DNA of 36,719 nucleotides from Anaeromicrobium sp. (GTDB lineage: Bacteria > Bacillota > Clostridia > Peptostreptococcales > Thermotaleaceae). The notes beneath the pieces were generated by a model that worked only from the letters and a program-made list of their open reading frames with translations, had not been told where the DNA came from and did not search any database. The position numbers and the translations under genes were made by a program. Where the stretch lies: positions 1 through 36,719 of the forward strand of contig NZ_JAOART010000086.1 in the NCBI RefSeq assembly GCF_025210435.1, written 5' to 3'. Positions 1 to 8,656 of this stretch are shown piece by piece (within the stretch, counting starts at the first letter, position 1; each line of letters starts with the position of its first letter).

Positions 1-145
<145 letters not shown>

Positions 146-367
146 ATCAAAAATTTGTTTGTCACTATTGTGACTGCTCTATTGTAAATTAACGTTACCT
201 TTTAATAAAATTCGTACACCACTATCGTGGTTACTCATATCGTAATTAAATCAATTCCTATCCAGTCATTTATTTAATTACTCAAAGGTTATTTAAGCTG
301 GCTTAAATTCTTATACTGTTTAGTTTTCAAAGTTCAATATTCTTAGCCGTCCCTTGACGACTTACTC

Positions 368-396
368 AGTCTAACACATTCAAAACTGCTTGTCAA
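368..396 (-). promoter_or_regulatory. rRNA promoter, proximal (P2)
   Basis: On the minus strand there is a perfect -35 TTGACA (396-391), a 17-nt spacer and a -10 TAGACT (373-368). It lies about 220 bp upstream of mature 16S. It is followed by a leader carrying CTTTGAAAACTAAACA, a phrase typical of Firmicute rRNA leaders. Confidence 0.8.
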
Positions 397-445
397 ACTT
401 TATTTTTGTTTTCCTTGTTTTGTTTGTGTTCCTTGGTGCTAGATA

Positions 446-474
446 ATAGTAGCATGAATCCATGTCCTAATCAA
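446..474 (-). promoter_or_regulatory. rRNA promoter, distal (P1)
   Basis: On the minus strand, TTGATT (474-469), a 17-nt spacer and TACTAT (451-446) preceded by TGC form an extended -10. It sits 78 bp upstream of the proximal promoter. Tandem promoters are the usual arrangement for rRNA operons in Firmicutes. Confidence 0.6.
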
Positions 475-601
475 TAGTTTTTTTGAAGTTTATATCTTTT
501 AAATTTTCTGTCTAAGAGTATACACTAGGCTTGTACTATATAATACCCATATTTCTTTGCTTTGAACTTTTTGATTTATACGAACGTAGTAGGTTAACAA
601 A

Positions 602-643
602 ATTAAATAAAGAACTAGCCCTCAAACTAATTCTTTATTTAAT
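602..643 (-). terminator. Probable terminator of the leu operon
   Basis: A perfect 13-bp inverted repeat (602-614 and 631-643) with a 16-nt loop begins a few bases after the leuB stop codon. The stem is AT-rich and the T tract after it is short (TTTGTT), so termination may be weak. Confidence 0.5.
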
Positions 644-646
644 ATA

Positions 647-1711
647 TCACTTTATTTCTTCTATTATTAGCTCTGTCATTTCCCTTGTTCCTACTAATTT
701 CTTATTATCAGACATAATATCACTAGTCCTATACCCTTTTTTAAGAACCGCTTTTACTGCCTCTTCGATTCTAGTTCCTTCCTTATATAGTCCCAAAGAA
801 TTTTTCATCATCATACATATGGATAATATGGTTCCTATAGGGTTTGCTTTGTTTTCTCCTGCTATATCAGGAGCTGATCCATGGATGGGTTCATAAAGAC
901 CTACCCCTTCGCCAAGACTTGCCGATGGCAATACACCTATGGAACCTACAATGGCACTGGCCTCATCTGATAATATATCTCCAAATATATTATTAGTAAG
1001 AACCACATCAAAATTAGCTGGCTGTCTAATTAGTTGCATAGCTCCATTATCTATATACATATGTTCTAACTCTACTTCTTTATAGTCCTTAGCCACTTCT
1101 TCTACTACTTGCCTCCAAAGTTTAGAACTTTCAAGGACATTAGCCTTATCTATACTAGTTACCTTCTTGTTTCTTTTCATTGCCATATGGAAAGCAGTTT
1201 TTGCAATTCTCCTTATTTCTTCTCTATTATATCTTTCCACATCATAGGCTTCATTTTCTTCTTTTCCCTTTTCCCCAAAATAAATTCCACCTGTTAACTC
1301 CCTTACTATACATATATTAATATTCTCTTTTATAAGGCTACTTTTTAAAGGTGATGATTCCTTCAACTCTTCAAATAATATGGCAGGTCTTATATTTGCA
1401 TATACTCCTAATGATTTCCTCAGAGCTAATAATCCTGCCTCCGGTCTTTCATTTCCCTTTAAATGATCCCATTTAGGACCTCCTACGGCCCCTAATAATA
1501 CAGCATCACTTTTTCTACACTTATCTATAGTTTCATCAGGTATGGGATTTTTACATTCATCTATAGCCTCTCCTCCTAATAAAACCCTCTCCATATTAAA
1601 TTTATGTCCATATACTTTTTCTATTTTATTTAATACCCTAATACCCGAATCTATAATTTCAGGCCCTATACCATCTCCATATATAACACTTATATTAAAA
1701 TCCATAGCCAT
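647..1711 (-). CDS. leuB: 3-isopropylmalate dehydrogenase
   Basis: This enzyme catalyses NAD-dependent oxidative decarboxylation of (2R,3S)-3-isopropylmalate, the third committed step of leucine synthesis, in the cytosol. The 354-residue length fits the family. The N-terminus has the YGDGIGPE motif. The C-terminal part has [16 protein letters not shown], the conserved substrate/cofactor region of isopropylmalate and isocitrate dehydrogenases. It is the last gene of leuA-leuC-leuD-leuB. Its first ATG overlaps the leuD stop (TAATG), which suggests translational coupling. A second ATG two codons later (1705) is better spaced from GGGAG and is an equally good start. Confidence 0.96.
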   Translation of the reverse strand: MAMDFNISVIYGDGIGPEIIDSGIRVLNKIEKVYGHKFNMERVLLGGEAIDECKNPIPDETIDKCRKSDAVLLGAVGGPKWDHLKGNERPEAGLLALRKSLGVYANIRPAILFEELKESSPLKSSLIKENINICIVRELTGGIYFGEKGKEENEAYDVERYNREEIRRIAKTAFHMAMKRNKKVTSIDKANVLESSKLWRQVVEEVAKDYKEVELEHMYIDNGAMQLIRQPANFDVVLTNNIFGDILSDEASAIVGSIGVLPSASLGEGVGLYEPIHGSAPDIAGENKANPIGTILSICMMMKNSLGLYKEGTRIEEAVKAVLKKGYRTSDIMSDNKKLVGTREMTELIIEEIK

Positions 1712-2211
1712 TACTCTCCCTTTTGCCTCTTACTCTTTACATATTCCACAAGGCCACCTTGTTTTATAATTTTTTTTATAAATTCTGGGTATACTTGCCC
1801 CTTATAAGATTCTTCCTTAGTAACATTAAATATTATTCCCTCTTGAAAATCTACTTCTATAGTATCTCCCTCATCTATTTTCTCAAAGGCTTCATCACAT
1901 TCTAATATAGGTAGTCCTATATTAAATGAATTTCTATAGAATATTCGTGCAAAACTAGTGGCTATAACACAAGTTACTCCACAGGATTTTATGGCAATGG
2001 GTGCATGTTCCCTAGAAGAACCACAACCAAAATTTTTATTTGCCACTATAAAATCTCCCCTTTGTACTTTAGAACTAAAATCCTTATCTATATCCTCCAT
2101 ACAATGTTTTGCTAGCTCCATTGGATGGGAAGTATTCAAATATCTAGCTGGAATAATTACATCCGTATCTATATTACTTCCATATTTAAAAACTCTACCT
2201 CTATTACTCAT
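1711..2211 (-). CDS. leuD: 3-isopropylmalate dehydratase small subunit
   Basis: This is the small, swivelling subunit of isopropylmalate isomerase. It pairs with LeuC to convert 2- to 3-isopropylmalate. At 166 residues it is the short form found in archaea and Clostridia, not the roughly 200-residue enterobacterial form. The diagnostic [10 protein letters not shown] substrate-recognition loop is present, as is the N-terminal [12 protein letters not shown] motif. The start is ATG with GGGGGAG upstream, 12 nt after the leuC stop. It shares one base with leuB. Confidence 0.95.
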   Translation of the reverse strand: MSNRGRVFKYGSNIDTDVIIPARYLNTSHPMELAKHCMEDIDKDFSSKVQRGDFIVANKNFGCGSSREHAPIAIKSCGVTCVIATSFARIFYRNSFNIGLPILECDEAFEKIDEGDTIEVDFQEGIIFNVTKEESYKGQVYPEFIKKIIKQGGLVEYVKSKRQKGE

Positions 2212-2223
2212 GACCGTCTCCCC

Positions 2224-3483
2224 CTATAAGTTTTCTGGATTATATATTTTTCCCATTATAGCTGAAGCTGCTGCCACAGCTGGACTAGCTAAATAAACTT
2301 CCGATTCTGTATGACCCATTCTTCCTACAAAGTTTCTGTTAGTAGTAGCTACAGCCCTCTCTCCTTCTGCTAATATTCCCATATGACCACCTAAACAAGG
2401 TCCACAAGTAGGAGTACTAATAAGAGCCCCACTTTCTATAAATATCTCCATTAATCCTTCCTTTATGGCTTGAAGATATATATTTTGAGTAGCTGGAAAT
2501 ACTATGGCCCTAATTCCCTTAGCCACTTTTCTTCCCTTAAATACTTTAGCCGCTTCTCTTAAATCTTCTATTCTTCCGTTAGTACAAGACCCTATTACTA
2601 CTTGGTCTATCTTCACATGCCCAACTTCATCTATAGTACGTGTATTATCTGGAGAATGTGGGAATGATACAGTAGGTCTTATAGTACCTAAATCTATTTT
2701 ATAAACCTCATCGTAATGGGCATCCTCATCCCCTTCATACACAGTATATTCTTTTATAGAATGTTCTTTCATATAATCTATAGTCTTTTCATCTACTACA
2801 AATATTCCGTTCTTTCCTCCTGCTTCAATGGCCATATTTGATATGGTAAATCTATCATCCATAGATAATGACCTTATTCCCTCACCTACAAATTCCATCG
2901 ATTTATATCTAGCTCCATCCACACCAATCATACCTATAATATGAAGAATTATATCCTTACCACTAACCCATTTAGTTGGTTTTCCCACAAGTTCAAATTT
3001 TATGGCACTAGGAACTCTAAACCAGCACTTTCCCCTAACCATTCCAGCTGCCATATCAGTACTTCCTACCCCTGTAGAGAAAGCTCCTAGGGCACCATAG
3101 GTACATGTATGTGAATCTGCTCCTATAACCACATCCCCTGCTACTACTAACCCCTTTTCTGGTAGTAGTGCATGCTCTATTCCCATTTCTCCCACTTCAA
3201 AATAATTTTTTATTTCCTTATCATAAGCAAATTTCCTAACCATTTTACATTGTTGAGCTGCCTTTATATCCTTATTAGGAGTAAAATGATCTGGCACTAT
3301 TACTACCTTCTCCTTATGAAATACTTCCTTTGCACCCATCTTTTCAAACTCTTTAATAGCAACAGGTGTAGTTATGTCATTTCCAAGTACTATATCTAAA
3401 TTAGCTTCTATAAAATCTCCTGCCTGGGTGGATTCTACCCCTGCATGATTAGCTAATATTTTTTGTGTCATAGTCATTCCCAT
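2224..3483 (-). CDS. leuC: 3-isopropylmalate dehydratase large subunit
   Basis: This is the catalytic [4Fe-4S] aconitase-family subunit of isopropylmalate isomerase. The cluster cysteines are visible in SCTNGR and in [24 protein letters not shown] is the conserved active-site segment. The length is about 419 residues, the short LeuC type that partners the short LeuD. An upstream ATG at 3513 lies inside leuA. I chose 3483 because AAGGGGG sits 8 nt before it and the protein then begins [15 protein letters not shown], as in homologues. It starts 13 nt after the leuA stop. Confidence 0.95.
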   Translation of the reverse strand: MGMTMTQKILANHAGVESTQAGDFIEANLDIVLGNDITTPVAIKEFEKMGAKEVFHKEKVVIVPDHFTPNKDIKAAQQCKMVRKFAYDKEIKNYFEVGEMGIEHALLPEKGLVVAGDVVIGADSHTCTYGALGAFSTGVGSTDMAAGMVRGKCWFRVPSAIKFELVGKPTKWVSGKDIILHIIGMIGVDGARYKSMEFVGEGIRSLSMDDRFTISNMAIEAGGKNGIFVVDEKTIDYMKEHSIKEYTVYEGDEDAHYDEVYKIDLGTIRPTVSFPHSPDNTRTIDEVGHVKIDQVVIGSCTNGRIEDLREAAKVFKGRKVAKGIRAIVFPATQNIYLQAIKEGLMEIFIESGALISTPTCGPCLGGHMGILAEGERAVATTNRNFVGRMGHTESEVYLASPAVAAASAIMGKIYNPENL

Positions 3484-3496
3484 AATTAAATCCCCC

Positions 3497-5008
3497 TTAG
3501 TTCCTTTCTTCATAAACTAGTTTGTTCACTGCATTTATATAAGCTTTAATACTGGCCTCTACCACATCCGTACTTATTCCTCTACCCGTAAATATATTTC
3601 CATTCTTTTTAAGTTTTACTATAGCTTGCCCTTGAGCATCCTTTCCTTCTGTAACAGAATGAAGGTTATAATCTTCTAGTGTAGCCTCTGTATTTACTAT
3701 TTTTTCTATGGCTTTGAAGGCTGCATCTATTGGTCCATCCCCATCAGATATATCCCCTATATTTTTATCCTGAAAGTTTAAAGTTACACTGGCAGTAGAA
3801 GTTATTGTATTTCCACTATTAATAACAAATTTGTGTAATTCATACACATTGGGAATATGGTTAACTCTCTTTGATACTATAGCTTCAATATCTCCATCGT
3901 AAACATTCTTTTTCTTATCTGCTAATTTTTTAAATTCTTCAAAGGATTCTTTCACTTCATTGTCATTTAATTCATACCCTAAAGTCTTTAATCTATCTAT
4001 AAAAGCATGACGTCCTGAATGTTTTCCTAAAACCATTTTGTTAGTATTAAGGCCTATTGATTCAGGAGTCATAATCTCATAGGTACTTCTTTCTTCTAAT
4101 ACTCCATGTTGATGGATTCCCGATTCATGGGCAAAGGCATTTTCTCCAACTATGGCCTTATTAGGCTGTACTTCTACCCCTGTAATATTAGTTAAAATCC
4201 TACTAGTTTTCATAATTTCTTTCGTATTTATACCTATTCCATATTTTAAAATATCTTTCCTAGTATTTATAGCCATTACAATTTCTTCTAAGGCTGCATT
4301 ACCGGCACGTTCTCCAATACCATTTACAGTACACTCTATTTGAGTAGCTCCAGCTCTAATGGCAGCTATACTATTGGCAACGGCCAATCCTAGATCATTA
4401 TGACAGTGTACAGATATATCTACCTTGTGAATACTTGGCGTATTTTCTTTTATCTTATTTAAAAAATTATAATACTCGTCTGGAGTAGTGTATCCTACCG
4501 TATCAGGAATATTTATTACAGTAGCTCCAGCTTTTATTACCCTTTCAAATATTTCTCCTAAAAATAGTGGATTACTTCTTGTGGCATCTTCGGCAGAAAA
4601 TTCAATATCTTCACAATATTTTTTCCCATACTTCACCATGTTTACAGCATCTTCTATTACCTCTTTAGGTGTCTTTTTTAACTTATATTTCATATGAATA
4701 GGGGATGTGGCTATAAAAGTATGGATTCTTGGTCGTTTAGCATCCTTGACGGCTTCCCATGCACAATCAATATCCTTAGGCAAAGCCCTTGCTAAACTTG
4801 CAACTATGGGATTACTCACACTTTTAGCTATTGCATTTACTGATTTGAAATCTCCCTTTGATGCAATGGCAAATCCTGCTTCTATAATATCTACACCTAA
4901 TCTTTCTAGTTGTTTTGCCATTTCTATTTTTTCATAGATGTTCATACTACATCCTGGAGATTGTTCTCCATCCCTTAATGTGGTATCGAATATCTTGATA
5001 TTTTTCAT
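3497..5008 (-). CDS. leuA: 2-isopropylmalate synthase
   Basis: LeuA condenses acetyl-CoA with 2-oxoisovalerate, the entry and control point of leucine synthesis. At 503 residues it is the full-length form. The catalytic TIM barrel starts with [12 protein letters not shown] and carries the metal-binding HCHNDLGLA and the [10 protein letters not shown] loop. A C-terminal LeuA regulatory domain of about 130 residues is present, so allosteric inhibition by leucine is expected from family knowledge. The ATG is preceded by AAAGGAGAGG. It is the first gene of leuACDB, with a leucine T-box leader directly upstream. No ilv genes are nearby. Confidence 0.96.
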   Translation of the reverse strand: MKNIKIFDTTLRDGEQSPGCSMNIYEKIEMAKQLERLGVDIIEAGFAIASKGDFKSVNAIAKSVSNPIVASLARALPKDIDCAWEAVKDAKRPRIHTFIATSPIHMKYKLKKTPKEVIEDAVNMVKYGKKYCEDIEFSAEDATRSNPLFLGEIFERVIKAGATVINIPDTVGYTTPDEYYNFLNKIKENTPSIHKVDISVHCHNDLGLAVANSIAAIRAGATQIECTVNGIGERAGNAALEEIVMAINTRKDILKYGIGINTKEIMKTSRILTNITGVEVQPNKAIVGENAFAHESGIHQHGVLEERSTYEIMTPESIGLNTNKMVLGKHSGRHAFIDRLKTLGYELNDNEVKESFEEFKKLADKKKNVYDGDIEAIVSKRVNHIPNVYELHKFVINSGNTITSTASVTLNFQDKNIGDISDGDGPIDAAFKAIEKIVNTEATLEDYNLHSVTEGKDAQGQAIVKLKKNGNIFTGRGISTDVVEASIKAYINAVNKLVYEERN

Positions 5009-5115
5009 AACTAACCTCTCCTTTAAACCTATTTGTCTTATTTTAAAGTTAGCTAGACTTTAAAATATAAAGAGAGTTTATAAGCGCTTACAAACAATTT
5101 TTATTAAAAATAAAA

Positions 5116-5145
5116 AACCCGTCCTTAATAGAATAAGGACGAGTT
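5116..5145 (-). terminator. T-box intrinsic terminator
   Basis: The stem pairs CGTCCTTA with TAAGGACG and is extended by AAC/GTT and a wobble pair. A run of T follows. It competes with the antiterminator that contains the T-box sequence. Confidence 0.9.
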
Positions 5146-5363
5146 AACCCGCGGTACCACCTTAAATTGCCCACAAGGGCCCCTTAGTAGAATAATTTAT
5201 CAAACCCTTTAACGGGGGTCATTCGTTTATCTCCTACTTTAGTTCAGAGATCCAGCTTAGGAGTGAGTAGTATTCTTTTAGAGTATCGGTTCACAGCACC
5301 ACCGACTCTCTGAAACTCCTTTTAAAAAATACGCTCTCCGTCATAGCCTTTCATGTGACATTT

Positions 5364-5434
5364 AACCCATATTATTCATATAAAAATTAAAACTCTGCTA
5401 CACCCTTTCAAATTTTCCATGAATAATATGGGTT
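5364..5434 (-). repeat. 16-bp perfect inverted repeat at the 5' end of the leu leader
   Basis: The arms 5364-5379 and 5419-5434 match perfectly (AACCCATATTATTCAT and its complement) around a 39-nt loop. The repeat lies between the promoter and T-box Stem I, so it would form the first hairpin of the leader RNA. It is not part of the standard T-box fold. Confidence 0.75.
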
Positions 5435-5451
5435 TAAATATATTGTTTTAT

Positions 5452-5479
5452 ATTTTATCAATTTTTTTTAGTATGTCAA
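5452..5479 (-). promoter_or_regulatory. Promoter of the leu operon leader
   Basis: On the minus strand, TTGACA (5479-5474), a 16-nt spacer and TAAAAT (5457-5452) are preceded by TGA, giving an extended -10. Transcription would start near 5445, about 80 nt before T-box Stem I. Confidence 0.7.
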
Positions 5480-5538
5480 TAGTTTTTTTTAATATTTTTT
5501 AAATTTTGCCACAAATTAAAAAATTCAAAAAAAAGTCA

Positions 5539-5567
5539 TTGCATGATCTTTAAAAATATGATAAATT
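5539..5567 (+). promoter_or_regulatory. Promoter of the predicted small RNA
   Basis: TTGCAT, a 17-nt spacer and TAAATT preceded by TGA form an extended -10. It points rightward, opposite to the leu operon, and predicts a start near 5574. Confidence 0.5.
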
Positions 5568-5573
5568 AATATA

Positions 5574-5699
5574 CATAATCTAGTCCGTACTCCTAGTACA
5601 TCTGTTTTTTAAAAAGCGGAATCTTTTTAATCTACAAACTATTTCATTTGGGTGACAACGCTGAGAAAGTCTCTCTTCTCCGAAGAAGAGGGATTTTTT
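5574..5699 (+). ncRNA. Predicted free-standing small RNA of about 125 nt
   Basis: A promoter-like element is followed by a run of hairpin-forming sequence and a strong intrinsic terminator. The small hairpins are GTAC/GTAC around 5587-5599 and TTAAAAAG/CTTTTTAA around 5609-5630. The terminator stem pairs about 12 bp at 5669-5696 around a CCGA loop and is followed by TTTTTT. No rightward gene follows; the next gene is convergent, and an R repeat begins at 5730. So this is not obviously a leader. I do not recognise the RNA family, and no open reading frame with a ribosome binding site is seen inside. Confidence 0.5.
5669..5699 (+). terminator. Intrinsic terminator of the predicted small RNA
   Basis: A stem of about 12 bp (two wobble pairs) with core CTCTTCT/AGAAGAG closes on CCGA and is followed by six T residues. 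It faces right. Confidence 0.8.
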
Positions 5700-5729
5700 C
5701 GTTTTTGAAAAAACAGTAATTTTTTCTTA

Positions 5730-5962
5730 TAGATTTATGAACACTAAGCTTTCTTTATACAGTAACTTGCCTATAAGGGAAAATATATTGAAAATTTTTG
5801 GAACCCTGGAACGTCACAACATCCTATGCTCCTCCAACATGACTCATGAACCTATCTACGGAGATTCACACTTTCGCTTGTGACAAGAACTTGGGTGGAA
5901 AAAATTTTCAATGGTTTCCTGAAATAGGCCCGCATAAAGTAAGTTTATAATCAAAAAATCTA
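5730..5962 (+). repeat. R repeat, copy A (233 bp, MITE-like)
   Basis: The copy runs from TAGATTT to AAATCTA and is flanked by TA on both sides. Long imperfect inverted arms surround a conserved centre (ACGTCACAACATCCTATGC and TTCACACTTTCGCTTGTGAC). The right arm has decayed (CAATGG where copy B has CAATATA). It lies just after the small RNA terminator and directly before E repeat copy 1. It has no coding capacity. Confidence 0.85.
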
Positions 5963-5966
5963 TACT

Positions 5967-6123
5967 AGGTATATAAAAAAATAAACTAGTTACTTCCCTG
6001 AGGGATTTAGATTATTTTCAAGGCATGGTGAGTGAACATATTAAACATATGTAATGTACTCCATAACCAAGAAACTAATTCAAAAAATCAGTGAAATGAC
6101 TAATTTATTTTTTTATATGCCTA
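5967..6123 (+). repeat. E repeat, copy 1 (about 157 bp, MITE-like)
   Basis: The terminal inverted repeats are AGGTATATAAAAAAATAAAC at the left and its near-complement ending in TATATGCCTA at the right. The centre shares GGCATGGTG, CATATTAAACATATGTAA and ACTCCATAAC with copy 2. It follows R copy A after 4 bp and ends about 18 bp from the chemoreceptor stop codon. Confidence 0.8.
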
Positions 6124-6140
6124 ACTCTTTAATATATTCT

Positions 6141-8144
6141 TTAAACATTAAATTGCTCTACAATTTCTAATAGTTCTATTGACATATTAGCTAACTCATT
6201 AGCAGAAGCAGCTACTTCTTCTGCTGAAGCTGTTTGTTCCTCTGCTAATGAAGATACTTGTTCCGTTGCCGTAGCGGCTTCCTCCATAATGCTTGTTATA
6301 TTTCCAATATAATTTTTCACTTTTCCTCCTGTTTCATCCATCTTTTCTATTGATTTTGCAAAATCTTCAATTTTCAATGTGATATTTTCAATAGAACTAA
6401 TAATTTCATTGAAAAAATCTCCCGTTTCCGCAATTACTTCTTTTCCCCTATTAACTTCCATATTTTCCTTTTCTATAGAATTTATGGATTTATCAATTTC
6501 ACCTTGTATTTCAATTAAAAGTTTAGCAATTTCATTAGAAGATTCCTGTGAATCATCTGCTAATTGTCTTATCTCTTCAGCTACAACAGCAAAACCTCTA
6601 CCATGTTCTCCAGCCCTTGCTGATTCAATTGCCGCATTTAAAGCTAGTAGATTGGTCTGAGTAGATATACTTGATATTACTTCAATTATTTTTCCAATTT
6701 CAATAGACCTTTCACTTAGGCCTCTAACAACCCTTTGTGTATTTTGAGATGTTAAATTAATTTTTTCCATTTGTTTCACTGAATTATTAACTACAGTTTT
6801 TCCTTCATTGGCAAGTTGTACTACTCTGTGGGAACTAGAAACCACATTCTGTACATTTTCATTTGATTCTTTTAATCCATTCATACATCCAAAGATTAAT
6901 GTACTAGTTTCTTCAATATAATCTCTTTGTTTTTTTCTTCCTTCACTTATTTCTTCTAAACTTATAGCTGTTTCACTTGTTGCCTTTCCACTCTCCTCAG
7001 AAGCCGCTGATAGTTCTTGGCTAGAAACTGACACATTATTGGCCATATTATTTACATTCTTTATTAAATTTCTTAAATTTTCTTGCATTTTCTTAATAGC
7101 CGTTCCTAAATTTCCTATTTCATCTTTAGAATTTACTAGTACTTCTTCCTTTAAATTACCTGAAGCTATCGTTTGGGCTACTTTTACCATCTTTTCTATT
7201 GGTTTAGTTATTAAGTTAGAAATATATATGGCAATACTAATTGATATTAAAATAATAACTCCAAGAATTGTTATAATCTTATTTTTTAATCTAGTTATAT
7301 CTTCTTCTATTGATATAGAAATATTTTCATGTAGTTTTTCTACTAAAGGTTCTAATTTATGAATTTTACTTCTATAATTGCCAATTAACCCCTCCGTAGA
7401 TTTAAAGCCAATTTCCCTGTCTACATTGATTATTTCCTCAAATTTTTCTTTATAAGCACCCATCAATGATTTTAGCTCTGATTTCTTATTATTATCATAG
7501 TTTGATTTATCTACTATATTATTAAATTGTGAAACTATTCCTTTGAAATCATTTAAATATTTTATATCTTTTCTTAAAAAATAATCCTTTTCAACCCTTC
7601 TTATTTCCAACATGGAAATCTGTAATTTATCACCATTTGGCATATTTTCCAATATATCTTCAACATTATGAACAGCATGTCTTAATTGTCCAACGGATCC
7701 ATACTCCTTAAATCCCCTTGTCTTTGTTCTTTCAACTACCTTTATAAAACCATGACGATATTCTTTAACCAGTGAATTTATCTCATCTAAATTTTTAAGA
7801 TTTTCTGGGTCATTAATTATTATGTCATTTTTTTTCATCAGTTCTATAGTCTTTTGAAATTCACTAAAATTTGACTCAAACTTATCTATATATTCACTTT
7901 TTCCAGTTTTGAAAAATTCCATATTAGTTTCTTCACGTAAAAGAAAATCCTTTTCATTTTTCCTCATCTCCAACATGAGTTTAACAAGTTTTTCATTATT
8001 CTTTATTAAAGGAATTCTATTATCAACAATATTTTTTATAGATGCAAAGGATATTCCACCTAAAACAATAATAAATACCATTAATATTAAGAAACCTGAA
8101 AATATTTTTCTCCTTATTTTCCAATCCTTAAACCTTAATTCCAC
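6141..8144 (-). CDS. Methyl-accepting chemotaxis protein with helical bimodular-type sensor
   Basis: This is a 667-residue inner-membrane receptor expected to signal to CheA/CheW. Residues 14-34 are the first membrane segment. Residues 35-288 form an extracytoplasmic all-helical sensor with two similar elements, [15 protein letters not shown] (about 56-70) and [16 protein letters not shown] (about 178-193), as in helical bimodular (HBM) sensor domains. Residues 289-311 are the second membrane segment and about 312-362 a HAMP domain. The C-terminal signalling hairpin carries [20 protein letters not shown]. No NWETF-like CheR tether is seen at the C-terminus. The start is GTG with AGGAGG 7 nt upstream. 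The gene stands alone; the ligand is unknown. Confidence 0.93.
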   Translation of the reverse strand: MELRFKDWKIRRKIFSGFLILMVFIIVLGGISFASIKNIVDNRIPLIKNNEKLVKLMLEMRKNEKDFLLREETNMEFFKTGKSEYIDKFESNFSEFQKTIELMKKNDIIINDPENLKNLDEINSLVKEYRHGFIKVVERTKTRGFKEYGSVGQLRHAVHNVEDILENMPNGDKLQISMLEIRRVEKDYFLRKDIKYLNDFKGIVSQFNNIVDKSNYDNNKKSELKSLMGAYKEKFEEIINVDREIGFKSTEGLIGNYRSKIHKLEPLVEKLHENISISIEEDITRLKNKIITILGVIILISISIAIYISNLITKPIEKMVKVAQTIASGNLKEEVLVNSKDEIGNLGTAIKKMQENLRNLIKNVNNMANNVSVSSQELSAASEESGKATSETAISLEEISEGRKKQRDYIEETSTLIFGCMNGLKESNENVQNVVSSSHRVVQLANEGKTVVNNSVKQMEKINLTSQNTQRVVRGLSERSIEIGKIIEVISSISTQTNLLALNAAIESARAGEHGRGFAVVAEEIRQLADDSQESSNEIAKLLIEIQGEIDKSINSIEKENMEVNRGKEVIAETGDFFNEIISSIENITLKIEDFAKSIEKMDETGGKVKNYIGNITSIMEEAATATEQVSSLAEEQTASAEEVAASANELANMSIELLEIVEQFNV

Positions 8145-8419
8145 GTAAAATCCTCCTATGTATCCTTTTATTAATTGTTAATATATTTACTAAACAATAT
8201 TACATAATTTTTACAAAAATTTCAATCAATTCCGGATTTTTAGGACTATTTTACTAAAAATATACACTATTTTTGTCTAATATTGTATCTTTTTTTCATA
8301 TTCTCTTTTAAAGGTTATCATTTTATTGTCCTCATAGACTAATATTACCTCTATTTCCATTAATTGTTATAACTTTTTTTCTCTTTACAGAAGATACTAA
8401 TAAGAAAGGGAGGTATTCT

Positions 8420-8569
8420 ATGAGAAAAAAAATAAGAAAACCCGTTGAAAATCACGAAACCGCTCCATGGGCAAATATAGAAAATTTAAAAGGTGAAGGA
8501 AAAATTCCCACTCCTGCCACATTAGAAGTAGATAACGCAAGGGAATGGGTAGAACAAAACGAAAAATAA
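8420..8569 (+). CDS. Small DUF3787-like protein (49 residues)
   Basis: ATG at 8420 follows AGGGAGG with good spacing, and the frame stops with TAA at 8567. The product starts MRKKIRKPVENHETAPWANI and ends NAREWVEQNEK. The KPVE-H-TA-WANIE core and the C-terminal AxEWVxxNxK match my memory of DUF3787, a short family of unknown function in Clostridia. A strong terminator follows at 8616. It is the only rightward gene between the chemoreceptor and the nifJ-type gene. Confidence 0.75.
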   Translation: MRKKIRKPVENHETAPWANIENLKGEGKIPTPATLEVDNAREWVEQNEK

Positions 8570-8615
8570 TAAATTTTAATTATGATAGCCTAATCATTTC
8601 TTTCTATACTATATG

Positions 8616-8647
8616 AAAGGGACTCACACTTATATGAGTCCCTTTTT
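8616..8647 (+). terminator. Terminator after the DUF3787-like gene
   Basis: An 11-bp perfect stem (AAAGGGACTCA/TGAGTCCCTTT) has an 8-nt loop and a T tract on the plus strand. It lies at the convergent end with the pyruvate:ferredoxin oxidoreductase gene and may act in both directions. Confidence 0.85.
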
Positions 8648-8656
8648 CATATATGC

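Larger units (their letters stand above)
146..646. other. Intergenic region: rRNA leader, tandem rRNA promoters and leu operon end
   Basis: From 146 to about 360 this is the untranslated 16S leader. From 368 to 474 lie the two rRNA promoters. From 602 to 643 is the hairpin after leuB. I see no credible protein gene. A 121-codon open frame at 531-896 on the plus strand is antisense to leuB and lacks a ribosome binding site. Confidence 0.7.
5110..5445 (-). promoter_or_regulatory. T-box riboswitch leader, leucine specific
   Basis: On the minus strand the leader has a Stem I with the AG-bulge region and the GGTGGTGCTGTGAACC loop. The proposed specifier codon CTC (leucine) at 5267-5265 is followed by A in the expected context. 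The T-box sequence AGGTGGTACCGCGG is at 5162-5149. A terminator stem of about 12 bp at 5145-5116 is followed by a T run. Uncharged tRNA-Leu would stabilise the antiterminator and allow leuACDB transcription. The specifier assignment is by position in the loop and by the downstream genes. Confidence 0.93.

Noticed and set aside
5656-5670. CTGAGA in the small RNA as a TPP riboswitch motif
   Set aside because: The rest of the TPP aptamer (the conserved CCUGAUCUGG-like part) is missing and no thiamine gene follows.
8221-8260. TAAA and CCGG sequences upstream of the chemoreceptor as a SigD (flagellar) promoter
   Set aside because: The -10 differs from GCCGATAT at several positions and the spacer is too short.
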